A stretch of DNA of 64,000 bases from positions 259,422 through 323,421 of the forward strand of contig CALVEH010000001.1 in assembly GCA_944326545.1 (NCBI GenBank), written 5' to 3'. The stretch comes from Candidatus Gastranaerophilales bacterium (GTDB taxonomy: Bacteria > Cyanobacteriota > Vampirovibrionia > Gastranaerophilales > Gastranaerophilaceae). The stretch's first letter is position 1; every line of letters begins with the position of its first letter. The notes under the pieces were generated by a model. It did not search any database and was not told the DNA's origin. It saw nothing but the letters and a program-made list of their open reading frames with translations. The position numbers and the translations under genes are program-made. Of this stretch, positions 55,145-63,350 are shown piece after piece.

Positions 55145-55310
55145 AAAAAAAAATGCTTACAATTCGTTGCAAGCATTAAATAAACACGAGGATATTAAGA
55201 GAGAGAGAGTATATGGATAAAACTTTATTAATCTTTTTTTAGTTAAGTTCAATCTCTAACTTAAAGATATATATGGTTTTTAGCTTCCTTTAAATTTTTG
55301 ATTTCCCTTA
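55145..55310 (-). ncRNA. Possible minus-strand small RNA
   Basis: A hairpin (AATGCTT/AAGCATT with inner CAA-UUCG-UUG-like cap) at 55152-55177 is followed by nine T on the minus strand only, yet no minus-strand gene lies within 600 bases upstream. The stretch before it holds CTCTCTCTCT and TCCTCG (complement of ribosome sites). A -10 TATATA (about 55315-55320 on the minus strand) is plausible, the -35 is not. It may instead be an inefficient bidirectional terminator for the J-domain gene. Confidence 0.25.
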
Positions 55311-55603
55311 CTCTTATATAAAGTATTTTTTAATTCTAAAATTGCCTGACTTGTTTTAAATTATTAAGAAATGTAAAGCAGATTTAAAAATGCGGTATTA
55401 GATTTGGAGTTTGTTTATTTAATAATTAAATAATTAAAAAATTAATATAACTTTACAAAAAATCCCGAAATCCTTATAAAAAGAAGAAGTCGGACATAAT
55501 CGATTTTATTAAATATGTCTTATTTTTTATTAAACAAACAAGGCGCAGTTTTTAAAAATTGGCTTAAAGTTTAATAAAATCAATGAAAAACACTTGCTTA
55601 TGA

Positions 55604-55694
55604 TTTTTGAGCATGTAAGATTAGAAAGGTGGGGCATATTGTGTCCTGAAGGGAGCAGTGTTACAGCCGAAACAACACCCTACAGCCTCAAATA
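55604..55694 (+). ncRNA. ffs: Signal recognition particle RNA (small, 4.5S type)
   Basis: The core GTCCTGAAGGGAGCAGTG matches the SRP domain IV apex (GUCC-GNRA-like loop-GGGAGCAG). Nested pairs close it: TTTGAG (55606-55611) with CTCAAA (55687-55692), TGTA with TACA, and GGTG with CACC. The apex loop is UGAA in place of the usual GGAA. It is about 90 bases and lacks the long Alu domain. A TATGAT at 55599-55604 may be its -10; if so the RNA starts near 55611. ffh lies 3 kb upstream. Confidence 0.82.
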
Positions 55695-55742
55695 TACCCA
55701 AAACGCCAATGATACACAATCAAAAAAGTCAAAGAAGGTAAA

Positions 55743-55958
55743 ATGGCAAAAGATGTAATTGAATTTGAAGGCAAGATTTTAGAGTCTTTACCAAACGCAA
55801 TGTTTAGAGTTGAACTCGAAAACGGACACGAAATCCTTGCTCATATATCAGGAAAAATCAGAAAAAACTTTATTAAGATTCTTCCGGGTGACAAAGTAAA
55901 AGTTGAAATGACACCTTATGACCTGACAAGAGGAAGAATCACTTACAGACTTAAATAA
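55743..55958 (+). CDS. infA: Translation initiation factor IF-1
   Basis: IF-1 binds the ribosomal A site during initiation. The 71 residues form the S1-like OB fold with [19 protein letters not shown] and the C-terminal [13 protein letters not shown]. It begins the infA-rpmJ-rpsM-rpsK-rpsD-rpoA-rplQ-truA-rplM-rpsI cluster. An AAGGTAAA site precedes the ATG. Confidence 0.97.
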   Translation: MAKDVIEFEGKILESLPNAMFRVELENGHEILAHISGKIRKNFIKILPGDKVKVEMTPYDLTRGRITYRLK

Positions 55959-56045
55959 CAGCTTCGGCTTTATTCATATACAAAGTGTCCCGCCTCTCGG
56001 GACATACGCGGCAAAAACAATAAAACACTAGATAAGGAAAACAAA

Positions 56046-56159
56046 ATGAAAGTAAGAGCATCAGTTAAAAAAATGTGCAAAGACTGCAAATTCATCAGAA
56101 GAAGAGGCAGAATCACAGTTATCTGCAAAAACCCAAAACACAAACAAAGACAAGGGTAG
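56046..56159 (+). CDS. rpmJ: 50S ribosomal protein L36
   Basis: This 37-residue protein reads [16 protein letters not shown] and then [21 protein letters not shown]. It is the zinc-binding form of L36: Cys11, Cys14, Cys27 and His32 are in place. The ATG follows AAGGAAA. It lies between infA and rpsM as in most bacteria. Confidence 0.96.
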   Translation: MKVRASVKKMCKDCKFIRRRGRITVICKNPKHKQRQG

Positions 56160-56358
56160 CGGATTTCTGTACGGGCGCCGAGTGAGCATAGCGAACCCAG
56201 CCCGTAATGCGAAGCACAAAGTGAGTTATACCTAAGCGAAACTAACGACAGTGCTGAGCGAAAAAGAAATTCAAGACAACGGATTTTGTAGCATTAGCAA
56301 ACATCAATATCCGACTTGTAAGACAAAAAACAATCACAAAATAAAATAAGGAGAAAAG
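56160..56358 (+). promoter_or_regulatory. Structured, GC-richer spacer between rpmJ and rpsM
   Basis: These 199 bases are richer in G and C than the surroundings and hold TACGGGC/GCCCGTA (56170-56206) and CGGAT/ATCCG (56280-56313) stems. Repeats of AGCGAA/TGAGC type occur in between. No ORF fits. It may be a ribosomal protein leader; no known leader was recognised. Confidence 0.4.
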
Positions 56359-56724
56359 ATGGCAAGATTGGCTGGGGTTGATTTACCCCGTAACAAAAGA
56401 ATGATAATCGCATTAACCTATATCTACGGTATAGGACCAACTCGTTCTGCTAAAATTCTTGAAGCTTGTGGTATTTCTCAAGACTTAAGAACAGACGATT
56501 TGACAGATGACGATATCAAAAAACTCAGAAATGAGCTTACAAACTATCATATCGAAGGTGACTTGAGAAGAGAAGAATCTCTTAACATCAAGAGACTTTC
56601 AGAAATCAACTCTTACAGAGGTATGAGACACAGAAGAAAACTTCCTGCAAGAGGTCAAAGAACAAAAACTAACGCTAGAACAAGACGCGGTAAAAAAACT
56701 GGTCCAGTTTCTAAGAAGAAGTAG
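56359..56724 (+). CDS. rpsM: 30S ribosomal protein S13
   Basis: S13 sits at the 30S head and contacts the 50S subunit. The 121 residues contain [35 protein letters not shown] and the basic C-terminal tail [16 protein letters not shown]. Its ATG follows AAGGAG. It begins the rpsM-rpsK-rpsD-rpoA-rplQ unit and has a long upstream spacer. Confidence 0.97.
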   Translation: MARLAGVDLPRNKRMIIALTYIYGIGPTRSAKILEACGISQDLRTDDLTDDDIKKLRNELTNYHIEGDLRREESLNIKRLSEINSYRGMRHRRKLPARGQRTKTNARTRRGKKTGPVSKKK

Positions 56725-56873
56725 AACGCGTTAGCCGCGGTGAAGCCTTGAAAGGCTTTCAGAACTGAAAGACTGTAAAGGCGGAACTTAATATCAGCGA
56801 CGTAGGAGTTTTGGAAAAACTCCACAGGAGCAATAAAAACAACATTAATAGTAATAATTTAAAGGAAATAAAA
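56725..56873 (+). promoter_or_regulatory. Structured spacer between rpsM and rpsK
   Basis: In 149 bases there are several hairpins: CTTTCA/TGAAAG with a GAAC loop (56756-56771), GGAGTTTT/AAAACTCC (56805-56823) and outer CCGC/GCGG pairing (56735-56784). The arrangement suggests a multi-branch leader, perhaps a binding site for an r-protein encoded downstream (S4 is a known autoregulator of this operon type). Confidence 0.45.
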
Positions 56874-57260
56874 ATGGCAAGACCAATAAAAACTAAAAAG
56901 AAAGAAAAAAAGAATGTATTGCAAGGTGTTGTACATATTCAATCAACATTCAACAATACAATCGTGACTTCTTGCGATACTCAAGGTAATGCTATTGCTT
57001 GGGCATCAGCAGGAGGATGCGGATTCAAAGGTGCCAGAAAAGGTACTCCATTCGCAGCTCAATCAGCAGCAGCTCAAGTAGCTAAAAAATCTGTTGATCA
57101 AGGCATGAAAAAAGTTGAAGTCTATATCAAAGGACCTGGTTCAGGCCGTGAAACTGCTATCAGAGCTATTCAGGCTGCAGGTTTAGAAATCACATTAATC
57201 AAGGACGTTACTCCAATTCCACACAACGGATGCCGTCCACCTAAAAAACGTAGAGTGTAA
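56874..57260 (+). CDS. rpsK: 30S ribosomal protein S11
   Basis: S11 lies on the 30S platform. The 128 residues begin [18 protein letters not shown], and [25 protein letters not shown] and [13 protein letters not shown] at the C-terminus are diagnostic. The start at 56874 has an AAAGGAA site; an upstream in-frame ATG at 56811 adds 21 residues from the structured spacer and is rejected. Confidence 0.97.
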   Translation: MARPIKTKKKEKKNVLQGVVHIQSTFNNTIVTSCDTQGNAIAWASAGGCGFKGARKGTPFAAQSAAAQVAKKSVDQGMKKVEVYIKGPGSGRETAIRAIQAAGLEITLIKDVTPIPHNGCRPPKKRRV

Positions 57261-57286
57261 TTAATTAACGACAAAGGAGTCAAAAA

Positions 57287-57886
57287 TTGGCTAAATATAC
57301 AGGACCTTCAAATAAATTATTCCGTAACTACGGTGTTACGGACTTATCTAACAGAAAGTTGGTTTCTTCTTTGAGACAGACTGCTTCAGGTCAGCATGGT
57401 GCTGCAAGAAAAAAACTTTCTGACTATGCTATTCACTTAAATGAAAAGCAAAAAATCAGACTTACTTACTTGGTAAGTGAAAAACAATTCGCAAAATATT
57501 ATAACAAAGCTGCTAGAACAAAAGGCGTTACAGGTACAGTTCTTTTACAATTATTGGAAAGAAGAGTTGATAACGTATTGTTCAGAGCTGGCTTTGCTAC
57601 TACAAGAAAACAAGCTAGACAAATCGTTAACCACGGTCACGTATTAGTTAACGGTAAAAAAGTTGACATTCCATCTTACCTATTAAAAGTTGGCGACGTT
57701 GTTACAATCAGAACAAGAAGTTCAGAATTTGTAAAAACTGTTATGGAACCGCTTGATGTGGCTGCTCCTCAATGGATGACAGTAGATGCGGCTGCTCAAA
57801 AAATTGTATTCGACAGAATACCGGAAAGAGAAGAACTCGATCCTGAATTTAAAGAGCAACTCGTTATTGAGTACTACTCAAAATAA
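57287..57886 (+). CDS. rpsD: 30S ribosomal protein S4
   Basis: S4 is an assembly-initiating 16S rRNA-binding protein and represses its own operon in many bacteria. The 199 residues start with TTG (AAAGGAGTCAAAAATTG), giving [11 protein letters not shown]. The RNA-binding S4 domain appears as [20 protein letters not shown] and [17 protein letters not shown]. It has no cysteines, so it is the zinc-free type. The structured spacer before rpsK is a possible autoregulatory site. Confidence 0.96.
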   Translation: MAKYTGPSNKLFRNYGVTDLSNRKLVSSLRQTASGQHGAARKKLSDYAIHLNEKQKIRLTYLVSEKQFAKYYNKAARTKGVTGTVLLQLLERRVDNVLFRAGFATTRKQARQIVNHGHVLVNGKKVDIPSYLLKVGDVVTIRTRSSEFVKTVMEPLDVAAPQWMTVDAAAQKIVFDRIPEREELDPEFKEQLVIEYYSK

Positions 57887-57928
57887 TCCACATAAAGTCC
57901 GAATAACAACAAATTAGGAGAAAAACAG

Positions 57929-58918
57929 ATGGAATTAAAAATTAAAAACGTTACAACAACAACAGGTTCTGACGGTTCACAATACGGTAAATTCGTAATT
58001 GAACCATTAGAAAGAGGTTTTGGTAATACAATCGGAAACGCTTTAAGACGTGTGTTGTTATCTTCTTTGGAAGGTGCAGCAGTTACCGCTGTAAGAATCG
58101 AAGGTATTACTCACGAATATACCGCTATTCCTGGTATTGTTGAAGACGTAATTGATATAATGCTTAACCTCAAAGGTATGGTTGTTAAAACAGAATCAGC
58201 TGAACCTGTGCAATTGAGATTAGACGTTGATAAACCAGGCCCTGTTCTTGCTTCTGATATTGAACTTCCTGCAGGTGTTAAAATTGTTAACCCTGACTGG
58301 TTGATCTGTACAGTTGCAGAAGGCGGTTCAATCCACGCTGATATCGTTGTAGAAACTGGTAAAGGTTATATCGCTCATGACGTGTTGAAAAACAATGACG
58401 GTTCTATGCCGATTGATATGTTGCCTATCGATGCAACATTTATGCCTATCAAACGTGTTAGCTACAATGTAGAAAACACTCGTGTAGGTGACGTTACTGA
58501 CTTTGATAAATTAAACTTGGAAATCTGGTCAAACGGATCAATCGATGTAAACGTTGCATTATCTCAAGCAGCTAACATCTTAATCGAACACTTTATGCAG
58601 ATTGCATCAATTTCAGGTGGCGCTCCTGTTCTTTCAGTAGCTCCTGTTGCAGCTGTAATTGAGGAAGAAGAAGTTGTTGATACTGCAGCTCCTACAATTT
58701 CTATCGAAGATTTGGAATTGTCAGTAAGAGCTTACAACTGCTTGAAAAGAGCAAGCATTAACAACATGGCTGAATTATTGAAAAAATCAGAACATGACTT
58801 GTTAAATATTAAAAACTTCGGTAAAAAATCATCTGATGAAGTTATCGAAAAATTACACCAATTCGGTTTAGACCTTATGCCTAATCCTGAAGGTGTAGAT
58901 ATGGACGAACTTGTATAG
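57929..58918 (+). CDS. rpoA: DNA-directed RNA polymerase alpha subunit
   Basis: RpoA starts RNA polymerase assembly and reads UP elements. The N-terminal domain has FGNTIGNALRRVLLSSLEGAA and the C-terminal domain (from about residue 255) ISIEDLELSVRAYNCLKRA with LLNIKNFGKKSSDEVIEKL, the two helix-hairpin-helix segments that touch DNA and activators. The length of 329 residues is normal. It is preceded by AGGAG. Confidence 0.98.
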   Translation: MELKIKNVTTTTGSDGSQYGKFVIEPLERGFGNTIGNALRRVLLSSLEGAAVTAVRIEGITHEYTAIPGIVEDVIDIMLNLKGMVVKTESAEPVQLRLDVDKPGPVLASDIELPAGVKIVNPDWLICTVAEGGSIHADIVVETGKGYIAHDVLKNNDGSMPIDMLPIDATFMPIKRVSYNVENTRVGDVTDFDKLNLEIWSNGSIDVNVALSQAANILIEHFMQIASISGGAPVLSVAPVAAVIEEEEVVDTAAPTISIEDLELSVRAYNCLKRASINNMAELLKKSEHDLLNIKNFGKKSSDEVIEKLHQFGLDLMPNPEGVDMDELV

Positions 58919-58961
58919 TCTGTATTTTGAATAGACATAATTAAGAAAAAGGATAAATAAA

Positions 58962-59399
58962 ATGAGACACCAGTCTAAAAAACATCACTTAGGAAAAGCA
59001 CAAGATCAAAGAAATGCTTTGCTTCGTTCTTTAGCGACTGAACTTATTTTGCACGGTGAAATAAAAACTACTATGGCAAGAGCAAAAGCTCTTAAACCTT
59101 ATGCAGAAAGAATCATCACTCTTGCAAAACAAGGTACTCTTCATTCAAGAAGATTGGCTGCTAAATTTATCTTTGATAGAGAAACAGGCAAATTCATGAA
59201 CTTTGAAACTGGCGAAGTACTTGAAAACGTAACAAAAGCTGATAAAGAGCAAAAAGCAGTTGCTCAAACTGTATTGAGAAAATTATTTGCTGAAACTGGC
59301 AAAAAATACTCAAACAGAAACGGTGGTTACACAAGAATTTACAGAATGCCTCCAAGACGCGGTGACGCTTCTGAAATGGCATTGATTCAACTCGTTTAG
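58962..59399 (+). CDS. rplQ: 50S ribosomal protein L17
   Basis: L17 lies near the peptide exit tunnel. The N-terminus MRHQSKKHHLGKAQDQRNALLRSL matches the family (RHxKxxxKLGRxxxHRxALLRNL), and the C-terminal part YTRIYRMPPRRGDASEMALIQLV is complete. At 145 residues it is longer than the E. coli protein (127), with an insert around residues 68-90. It follows rpoA as usual. Confidence 0.95.
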   Translation: MRHQSKKHHLGKAQDQRNALLRSLATELILHGEIKTTMARAKALKPYAERIITLAKQGTLHSRRLAAKFIFDRETGKFMNFETGEVLENVTKADKEQKAVAQTVLRKLFAETGKKYSNRNGGYTRIYRMPPRRGDASEMALIQLV

Positions 59400-59410
59400 T
59401 CGAGGGTGTA

Positions 59411-60166
59411 ATGCCGAAGTATTCAATGATTGTTGAATATATCGGAACTAATTATTCGGGCTCACAAGTTCAGCCTGATAAGGTAACGATTCAGTCTGAA
59501 CTTAACAAAGCCCTTCGTACTTTAGATAAATCTATAGTAAAAACAATTTTCTCCGGCAGAACAGATGCAGGGGTACACTCAAAAGGTCAGGTTGTCCATT
59601 TTGAGAGTGAGTTGCCGATTGTTGCTTCAAGGTTCCTTAACTCTTTGAACGGGATACTTCCTGATGATATTAGCGTAAAGTCTATACAATCTGTTGATGA
59701 TTCTTTTCACGCACAGTTGAGTGCAAAATACCGCGTGTATCAATACAAAATTGTCAATCGACAACAACGTTCTGTTTGGGATGGGCATTCGCTTCTAATT
59801 CGAGAACCCTTAGATTTGGAACGAATGAACAAGAGTCTTAGCTATTTGATAGGAGAACACGATTTTTCTTCATTCAAGTCATCTAAGACCGAAAACCCCG
59901 CAAAGGATTGTGTTGTTTATAAAGCTCACTGCACTAAGGACGGTGATGTCATCACTTTTGAAATAGCTGCAAACAGATTTTTGTACAACATGGTTCGTAC
60001 GATAGTTGGTACTTTGTTGATGATAGAACACAATAAATTTGAACCCGAATTTATGAAAACGGTTCTTGACGCAAAGGACAGGACTAAAGCGGGACCGACA
60101 ATTAGCCCGGATGGGTTGACGTTGGTAGAGGTAGGGTATCAACCTTACAAATTAAATGAGAAGTAA
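59411..60166 (+). CDS. truA: tRNA pseudouridine synthase A
   Basis: TruA makes pseudouridine at positions 38-40 of tRNA anticodon stems. The catalytic aspartate is in FSGRTDAGVHSKGQVVHF and further motifs are NRFLYNMVRTIVGTL and AGPTISPDGLTL. The 251 residues match the family. It lies between rplQ and rplM, a neighbourhood typical of Cyanobacteria. Confidence 0.95.
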   Translation: MPKYSMIVEYIGTNYSGSQVQPDKVTIQSELNKALRTLDKSIVKTIFSGRTDAGVHSKGQVVHFESELPIVASRFLNSLNGILPDDISVKSIQSVDDSFHAQLSAKYRVYQYKIVNRQQRSVWDGHSLLIREPLDLERMNKSLSYLIGEHDFSSFKSSKTENPAKDCVVYKAHCTKDGDVITFEIAANRFLYNMVRTIVGTLLMIEHNKFEPEFMKTVLDAKDRTKAGPTISPDGLTLVEVGYQPYKLNEK

Positions 60167-60194
60167 CTATTAAAATATAAAAGGAAACTGAAAG

Positions 60195-60632
60195 ATGAAA
60201 ACATATTCAGCAAAACCTCTTGAAGTTGAAAGAAAATGGTATATCATCGACGCTGAAGGTAAAACTTTAGGTCGTTTGGCTACTGTTTGTGCTAACTTGT
60301 TGAGAGGCAAATTAAAACCTGAATATACACCTAACGTTGATACAGGTGATTTTGTTATCGTTATTAACGCTGACAAAGTTCAGGTTACTGGTAAAAAAGA
60401 AACTGATAAAATCTATTTGCACCACACTGGTTACCCAGGTGGATTGAAAACAGCATCATTCAAAGAAATGATGGAAAAAGATCCAAGAAAGGTTATCGAA
60501 AAAGCTGTTAAAGGTATGTTGCCTCACAACACTTTAGGTGCACAACAATTTACAAAACTCAAAGTATATGTAGGTTCTGAGCACCCACACGAAGCTCAAA
60601 AACCTGTAGTATATGAAATGGAGGTTAAATAA
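60195..60632 (+). CDS. rplM: 50S ribosomal protein L13
   Basis: L13 is an early-assembly 23S rRNA-binding protein. The 145 residues contain [38 protein letters not shown] and [21 protein letters not shown]. The ATG of rpsI overlaps its stop (TAATG), so the two are coupled. Confidence 0.97.
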   Translation: MKTYSAKPLEVERKWYIIDAEGKTLGRLATVCANLLRGKLKPEYTPNVDTGDFVIVINADKVQVTGKKETDKIYLHHTGYPGGLKTASFKEMMEKDPRKVIEKAVKGMLPHNTLGAQQFTKLKVYVGSEHPHEAQKPVVYEMEVK

Positions 60633-61030
60633 TGGCTGATAATAAAGTAATTATGGCAACAGGCAGAAGAAAGACCTCTATTGCAGTTGTTAAATTAGTT
60701 AAAGGTAAAGGCAGAATTTTTGTTAACGGCAAAACTCTTGATGCTTATCTTGGTAACAGACCTGCTATGAAAATTTTGGTTTACAAACCTTTGGCATTAA
60801 CAGAAAATATGGAAAACTTTGACGTAAGAGTTAAAGCTGTTGGTGGTGGTATTTGCTCACAAGCAGGTGCTATCAGACACGGTATCTCTAGAGCATTGCT
60901 CGAATACAACCCTGAATTAAGAAGTGTTCTTAAAGCAGAAGGTTTGTTAACAAGAGACGCTCGCGTTAAAGAACGTAAAAAATACGGTAGAAAAAGAGCA
61001 AGAAAAAGATTCCAATTCTCAAAACGTTAA
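60632..61030 (+). CDS. rpsI: 30S ribosomal protein S9
   Basis: S9 has a C-terminal tail that reaches the P-site tRNA. The 132 residues contain [39 protein letters not shown] and end in the basic tail [17 protein letters not shown]. It closes the operon, followed by a terminator. Confidence 0.97.
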   Translation: MADNKVIMATGRRKTSIAVVKLVKGKGRIFVNGKTLDAYLGNRPAMKILVYKPLALTENMENFDVRVKAVGGGICSQAGAIRHGISRALLEYNPELRSVLKAEGLLTRDARVKERKKYGRKRARKRFQFSKR

Positions 61031-61073
61031 TCAACATTTGCGAAAGACAATCTTTGTTCTTATCAAAAATATC

Positions 61074-61108
61074 AAAGCAGAAGTTCACTTTTGGGCTTCT
61101 GCTTTTTT
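61074..61108 (+). terminator. Rho-independent terminator of the rpsI operon
   Basis: AAAGCAGAAG pairs with CTTCTGCTTT around a 12-base loop and runs into T6, 43 bases after the rpsI stop. Confidence 0.88.
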
Positions 61109-61181
61109 AATATAAGTTAATAAATCAGCAAAAAAATTTTGTTATGTGTTTTAGACCTTTCAAAGAGAGGTATGGTAGATT

Positions 61182-61856
61182 ATGAGAATAAATTACATAA
61201 CTAATACTATTGTTGGTAGAAATATAAACTTTTCAGGAAAACAAAAGGAAAAAGCTTCACAAAAAATTGAAGATTCTCAATTAAAAAATATTAAAAATGT
61301 ACCTGCAGAAAAGTTATTGCCAGCTGTTATTGCATTATCAGGAGTTATGGCTTTAACCGGATGCTATGACGATTTGAAATACGCTGATATGGATGATTTT
61401 AAAGATGAATATTTTAAAAGCGTATCGGATTATGAAAAACATCTTTCTAAGATGGATGAAAAAACTTATGTATTTAATGCTCATAAAGACAGTTTATACA
61501 AAGAAAATGATGAGTATAAATATAACCACGTAAGAGTTTTTTCACCTGACCATACTACTGTTTTTGGTGAAATTGAAAGAAAAAATGACAATAAAAAAAT
61601 TAAATTTATAAACGTTTATGATAAAGATGACGTTATAAAATCAAGTATATTAAAAGATCCTTATACTGATGAAACTTTTTATGTAAATTATACTCACAAC
61701 GGGCATTTTAAAGAAATAAAAAATGGTGAAGGCGAAGAAATTCCTTCATCTAAATACGGTGATATTACTGCTATATTATTATTGGCTTTGGGGATATATG
61801 CTGCTGGACACACTGGTAGAGTGATAAGTGAGCACCGTAACAAACAGAAATCATAA
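61182..61856 (+). CDS. Lipobox-containing hypothetical protein with N-terminal extension
   Basis: The 224-residue product has an N-terminal leader of about 45 residues (NINFSGKQKEK) before a hydrophobic segment ending in the lipobox-like ALTGC (residues 57-61). A charged, beta-rich domain with many Asp/Lys/Tyr follows, and a C-terminal membrane helix (AILLLALGIYAAGHTG). It could be a lipoprotein with an unusual long cytoplasmic leader, or simply a two-helix membrane protein. No family is recognised. The NxNFSGK leader resembles short N-terminal tags of lineage-specific proteins here. It ends convergently with the subtilase gene. Confidence 0.6.
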   Translation: MRINYITNTIVGRNINFSGKQKEKASQKIEDSQLKNIKNVPAEKLLPAVIALSGVMALTGCYDDLKYADMDDFKDEYFKSVSDYEKHLSKMDEKTYVFNAHKDSLYKENDEYKYNHVRVFSPDHTTVFGEIERKNDNKKIKFINVYDKDDVIKSSILKDPYTDETFYVNYTHNGHFKEIKNGEGEEIPSSKYGDITAILLLALGIYAAGHTGRVISEHRNKQKS

Positions 61857-61900
61857 TATGTTTTTATTCTTTTAAATTCCAGACATTGTTCGCTTACAGT

Positions 61901-63169
61901 TTAAATAATATCTTTTAACATTAAGTACTTTGTGTATTCTGCAGTGCGTCGTGGAGTTGCCCAAGATGTCCCGTTTCTTATTATTGTTTCTGGGGTTACT
62001 TCATTAAACATTGTATTTATTTTTAAGGGGATACCTTGGTAGAAATTGACGCCGTCTGTTTCTTTAATTTTAGGAGAGTTTGGATCCAATTTTTTAATTC
62101 TTTTATAAAGACTTGCTACAGTTTTTGTATAAGGTATATCTATACCTGCTCCACCTGAAATATTGAATCCTCCGTCTCTATATTCAATGCATAGATTTCC
62201 ACTTTCGTAATGGGGTGTAAAAATACTTTTTCTGCTTGATGAATAGTGTGCAATTTTACCTTCGTGGTTTAGTGCTCCAACGCCTTCGGTTGCATTAGTT
62301 ATAAGATTATAGTTCAGGGTCTCTGTAAATTCTCCGTTTATTGTTTTTGTTCCATTGCCCGAACCAAAAAAGATTTTTACGCCTTTTGCTTTAAGCTTTT
62401 CAAAAAGCTCAAATTCTTTTTTCATGTCTTTTAATTCTTTATACTGTTCTATTGTTTGTTGCAAAAGCTTTTTTTGTTCAACCATAGATTTGTTTTTGAG
62501 TGTTATGCCCATCATATCTTCTAAATTTTCATATGTGAATTCTTTTGCAAAAGAACAAGATATTGCATCAATTTTTTCACCTGCTTCGATTCTTTCTAAT
62601 ATTTTTTTTAGCATACTTGCAGCAGAAATGGTTTTAGAACTTTTAGACACGTCAATAAATTCGTAGTCGTTAAAAGGATTGCTTCGTATTATTAAGTGCT
62701 TAACAACTTCCCCGTGTGGTATTTTCTGTTTTTCATTGTATGTCATTCCGGTAGTTTTGTGTCTAAAATCGTCAAGCACGATAACTTTTTTAGGCTTGAT
62801 TTTACCCTCTTTTACAAAAGCTCCGTCAGAATCTAAAATTCGTACAGTTAATGTACCGTTATTGTTTCGTTGTTTTAAAAGGATATGGTAATCTTTTAAA
62901 TCTTTTGGATTTGTATAAGTACATTTTTTTAAAATATCTTCCGGGGCTGCGGATAAAAGTAGTTTTAAATCCTCACTTGATGCAGCAGGGAAATAGCCTT
63001 CTAGAGGTTCTCTATTTCCTGCAAGCAAGGGGTCTCTGTATGTAGCTGTTTTGTTTAGAGCACGAGCTATTTTACCTTCTTTTGTACAGAAGATTTTTTT
63101 TATTTCATTTCTAACGTATCTAGAGCCTTTTTGAAACTGATTGTTTATGCGCATAAATTGATAAAACAT
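61901..63169 (-). CDS. Subtilisin-like (S8) serine protease, apparently intracellular
   Basis: The 422 residues contain a subtilase triad in the right order: Asp133 or Asp134 in VIVLDDFRH, His152 in IPHGEVVKHL (HGxxV motif), oxyanion Asn272 in FGSGNG, and Ser402 in NGTSWATPRR (GTSxAxP). The Asp-His spacing of about 19 is shorter than usual and the catalytic domain carries a large helical insert (residues 180-265, ending ELFEKLKAKGVKIFFG). No signal peptide or propeptide is clear, so it may act in the cell or leave by another route. The ribosome site is weak, and ATG at 63154 is an alternative start. Confidence 0.72.
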   Translation of the reverse strand: MFYQFMRINNQFQKGSRYVRNEIKKIFCTKEGKIARALNKTATYRDPLLAGNREPLEGYFPAASSEDLKLLLSAAPEDILKKCTYTNPKDLKDYHILLKQRNNNGTLTVRILDSDGAFVKEGKIKPKKVIVLDDFRHKTTGMTYNEKQKIPHGEVVKHLIIRSNPFNDYEFIDVSKSSKTISAASMLKKILERIEAGEKIDAISCSFAKEFTYENLEDMMGITLKNKSMVEQKKLLQQTIEQYKELKDMKKEFELFEKLKAKGVKIFFGSGNGTKTINGEFTETLNYNLITNATEGVGALNHEGKIAHYSSSRKSIFTPHYESGNLCIEYRDGGFNISGGAGIDIPYTKTVASLYKRIKKLDPNSPKIKETDGVNFYQGIPLKINTMFNEVTPETIIRNGTSWATPRRTAEYTKYLMLKDII

Positions 63170-63202
63170 CTGAAAGTTTAAATTTGCCTATATTAAAAAA
63201 TT

Positions 63203-63224
63203 ATATTGACCATGTGGTCAATAT
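63203..63224. promoter_or_regulatory. 22-base perfect palindrome between divergent genes
   Basis: ATATTGACCA pairs with TGGTCAATAT around TG, midway between the subtilase gene start and the AMIN-like gene. Size and symmetry fit a dimeric repressor operator. A GTTTTTTTG tract follows on the plus strand, so a weak terminator is an alternative. Confidence 0.5.
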
Positions 63225-63350
63225 GTTTTTTTGAAGCTTTAACCCCGTGATTGATGTTTTTAACATGCCAAAAACGTATGATTTATATGTGAACGATGAG
63301 TATCACGTTTTTGATGATGTTGAGTAACCCGTGGGGAGTATTGGGAAATA

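Larger units (their letters stand above)
55138..55742. other. 605-base AT-rich intergenic region
   Basis: It holds a minus-strand terminator-like hairpin (55152-55177), AT-rich sequence with runs of AATTAAAT near 55420-55445, and the SRP RNA at its 3' end. No ORF with a ribosome site is seen. Confidence 0.6.

Noticed and set aside
56160-56358. Possible tRNA or tmRNA in the rpmJ-rpsM spacer
   Set aside because: No acceptor stem with T-loop GTTCRA and CCA-type end, and no tmRNA-like ends; the hairpins do not form a cloverleaf.
63247-63330. Small plus-strand ORF (GTG start, 24 residues) upstream of the AMIN-like gene
   Set aside because: There is no ribosome site and it is too short to call; a leader peptide cannot be excluded.
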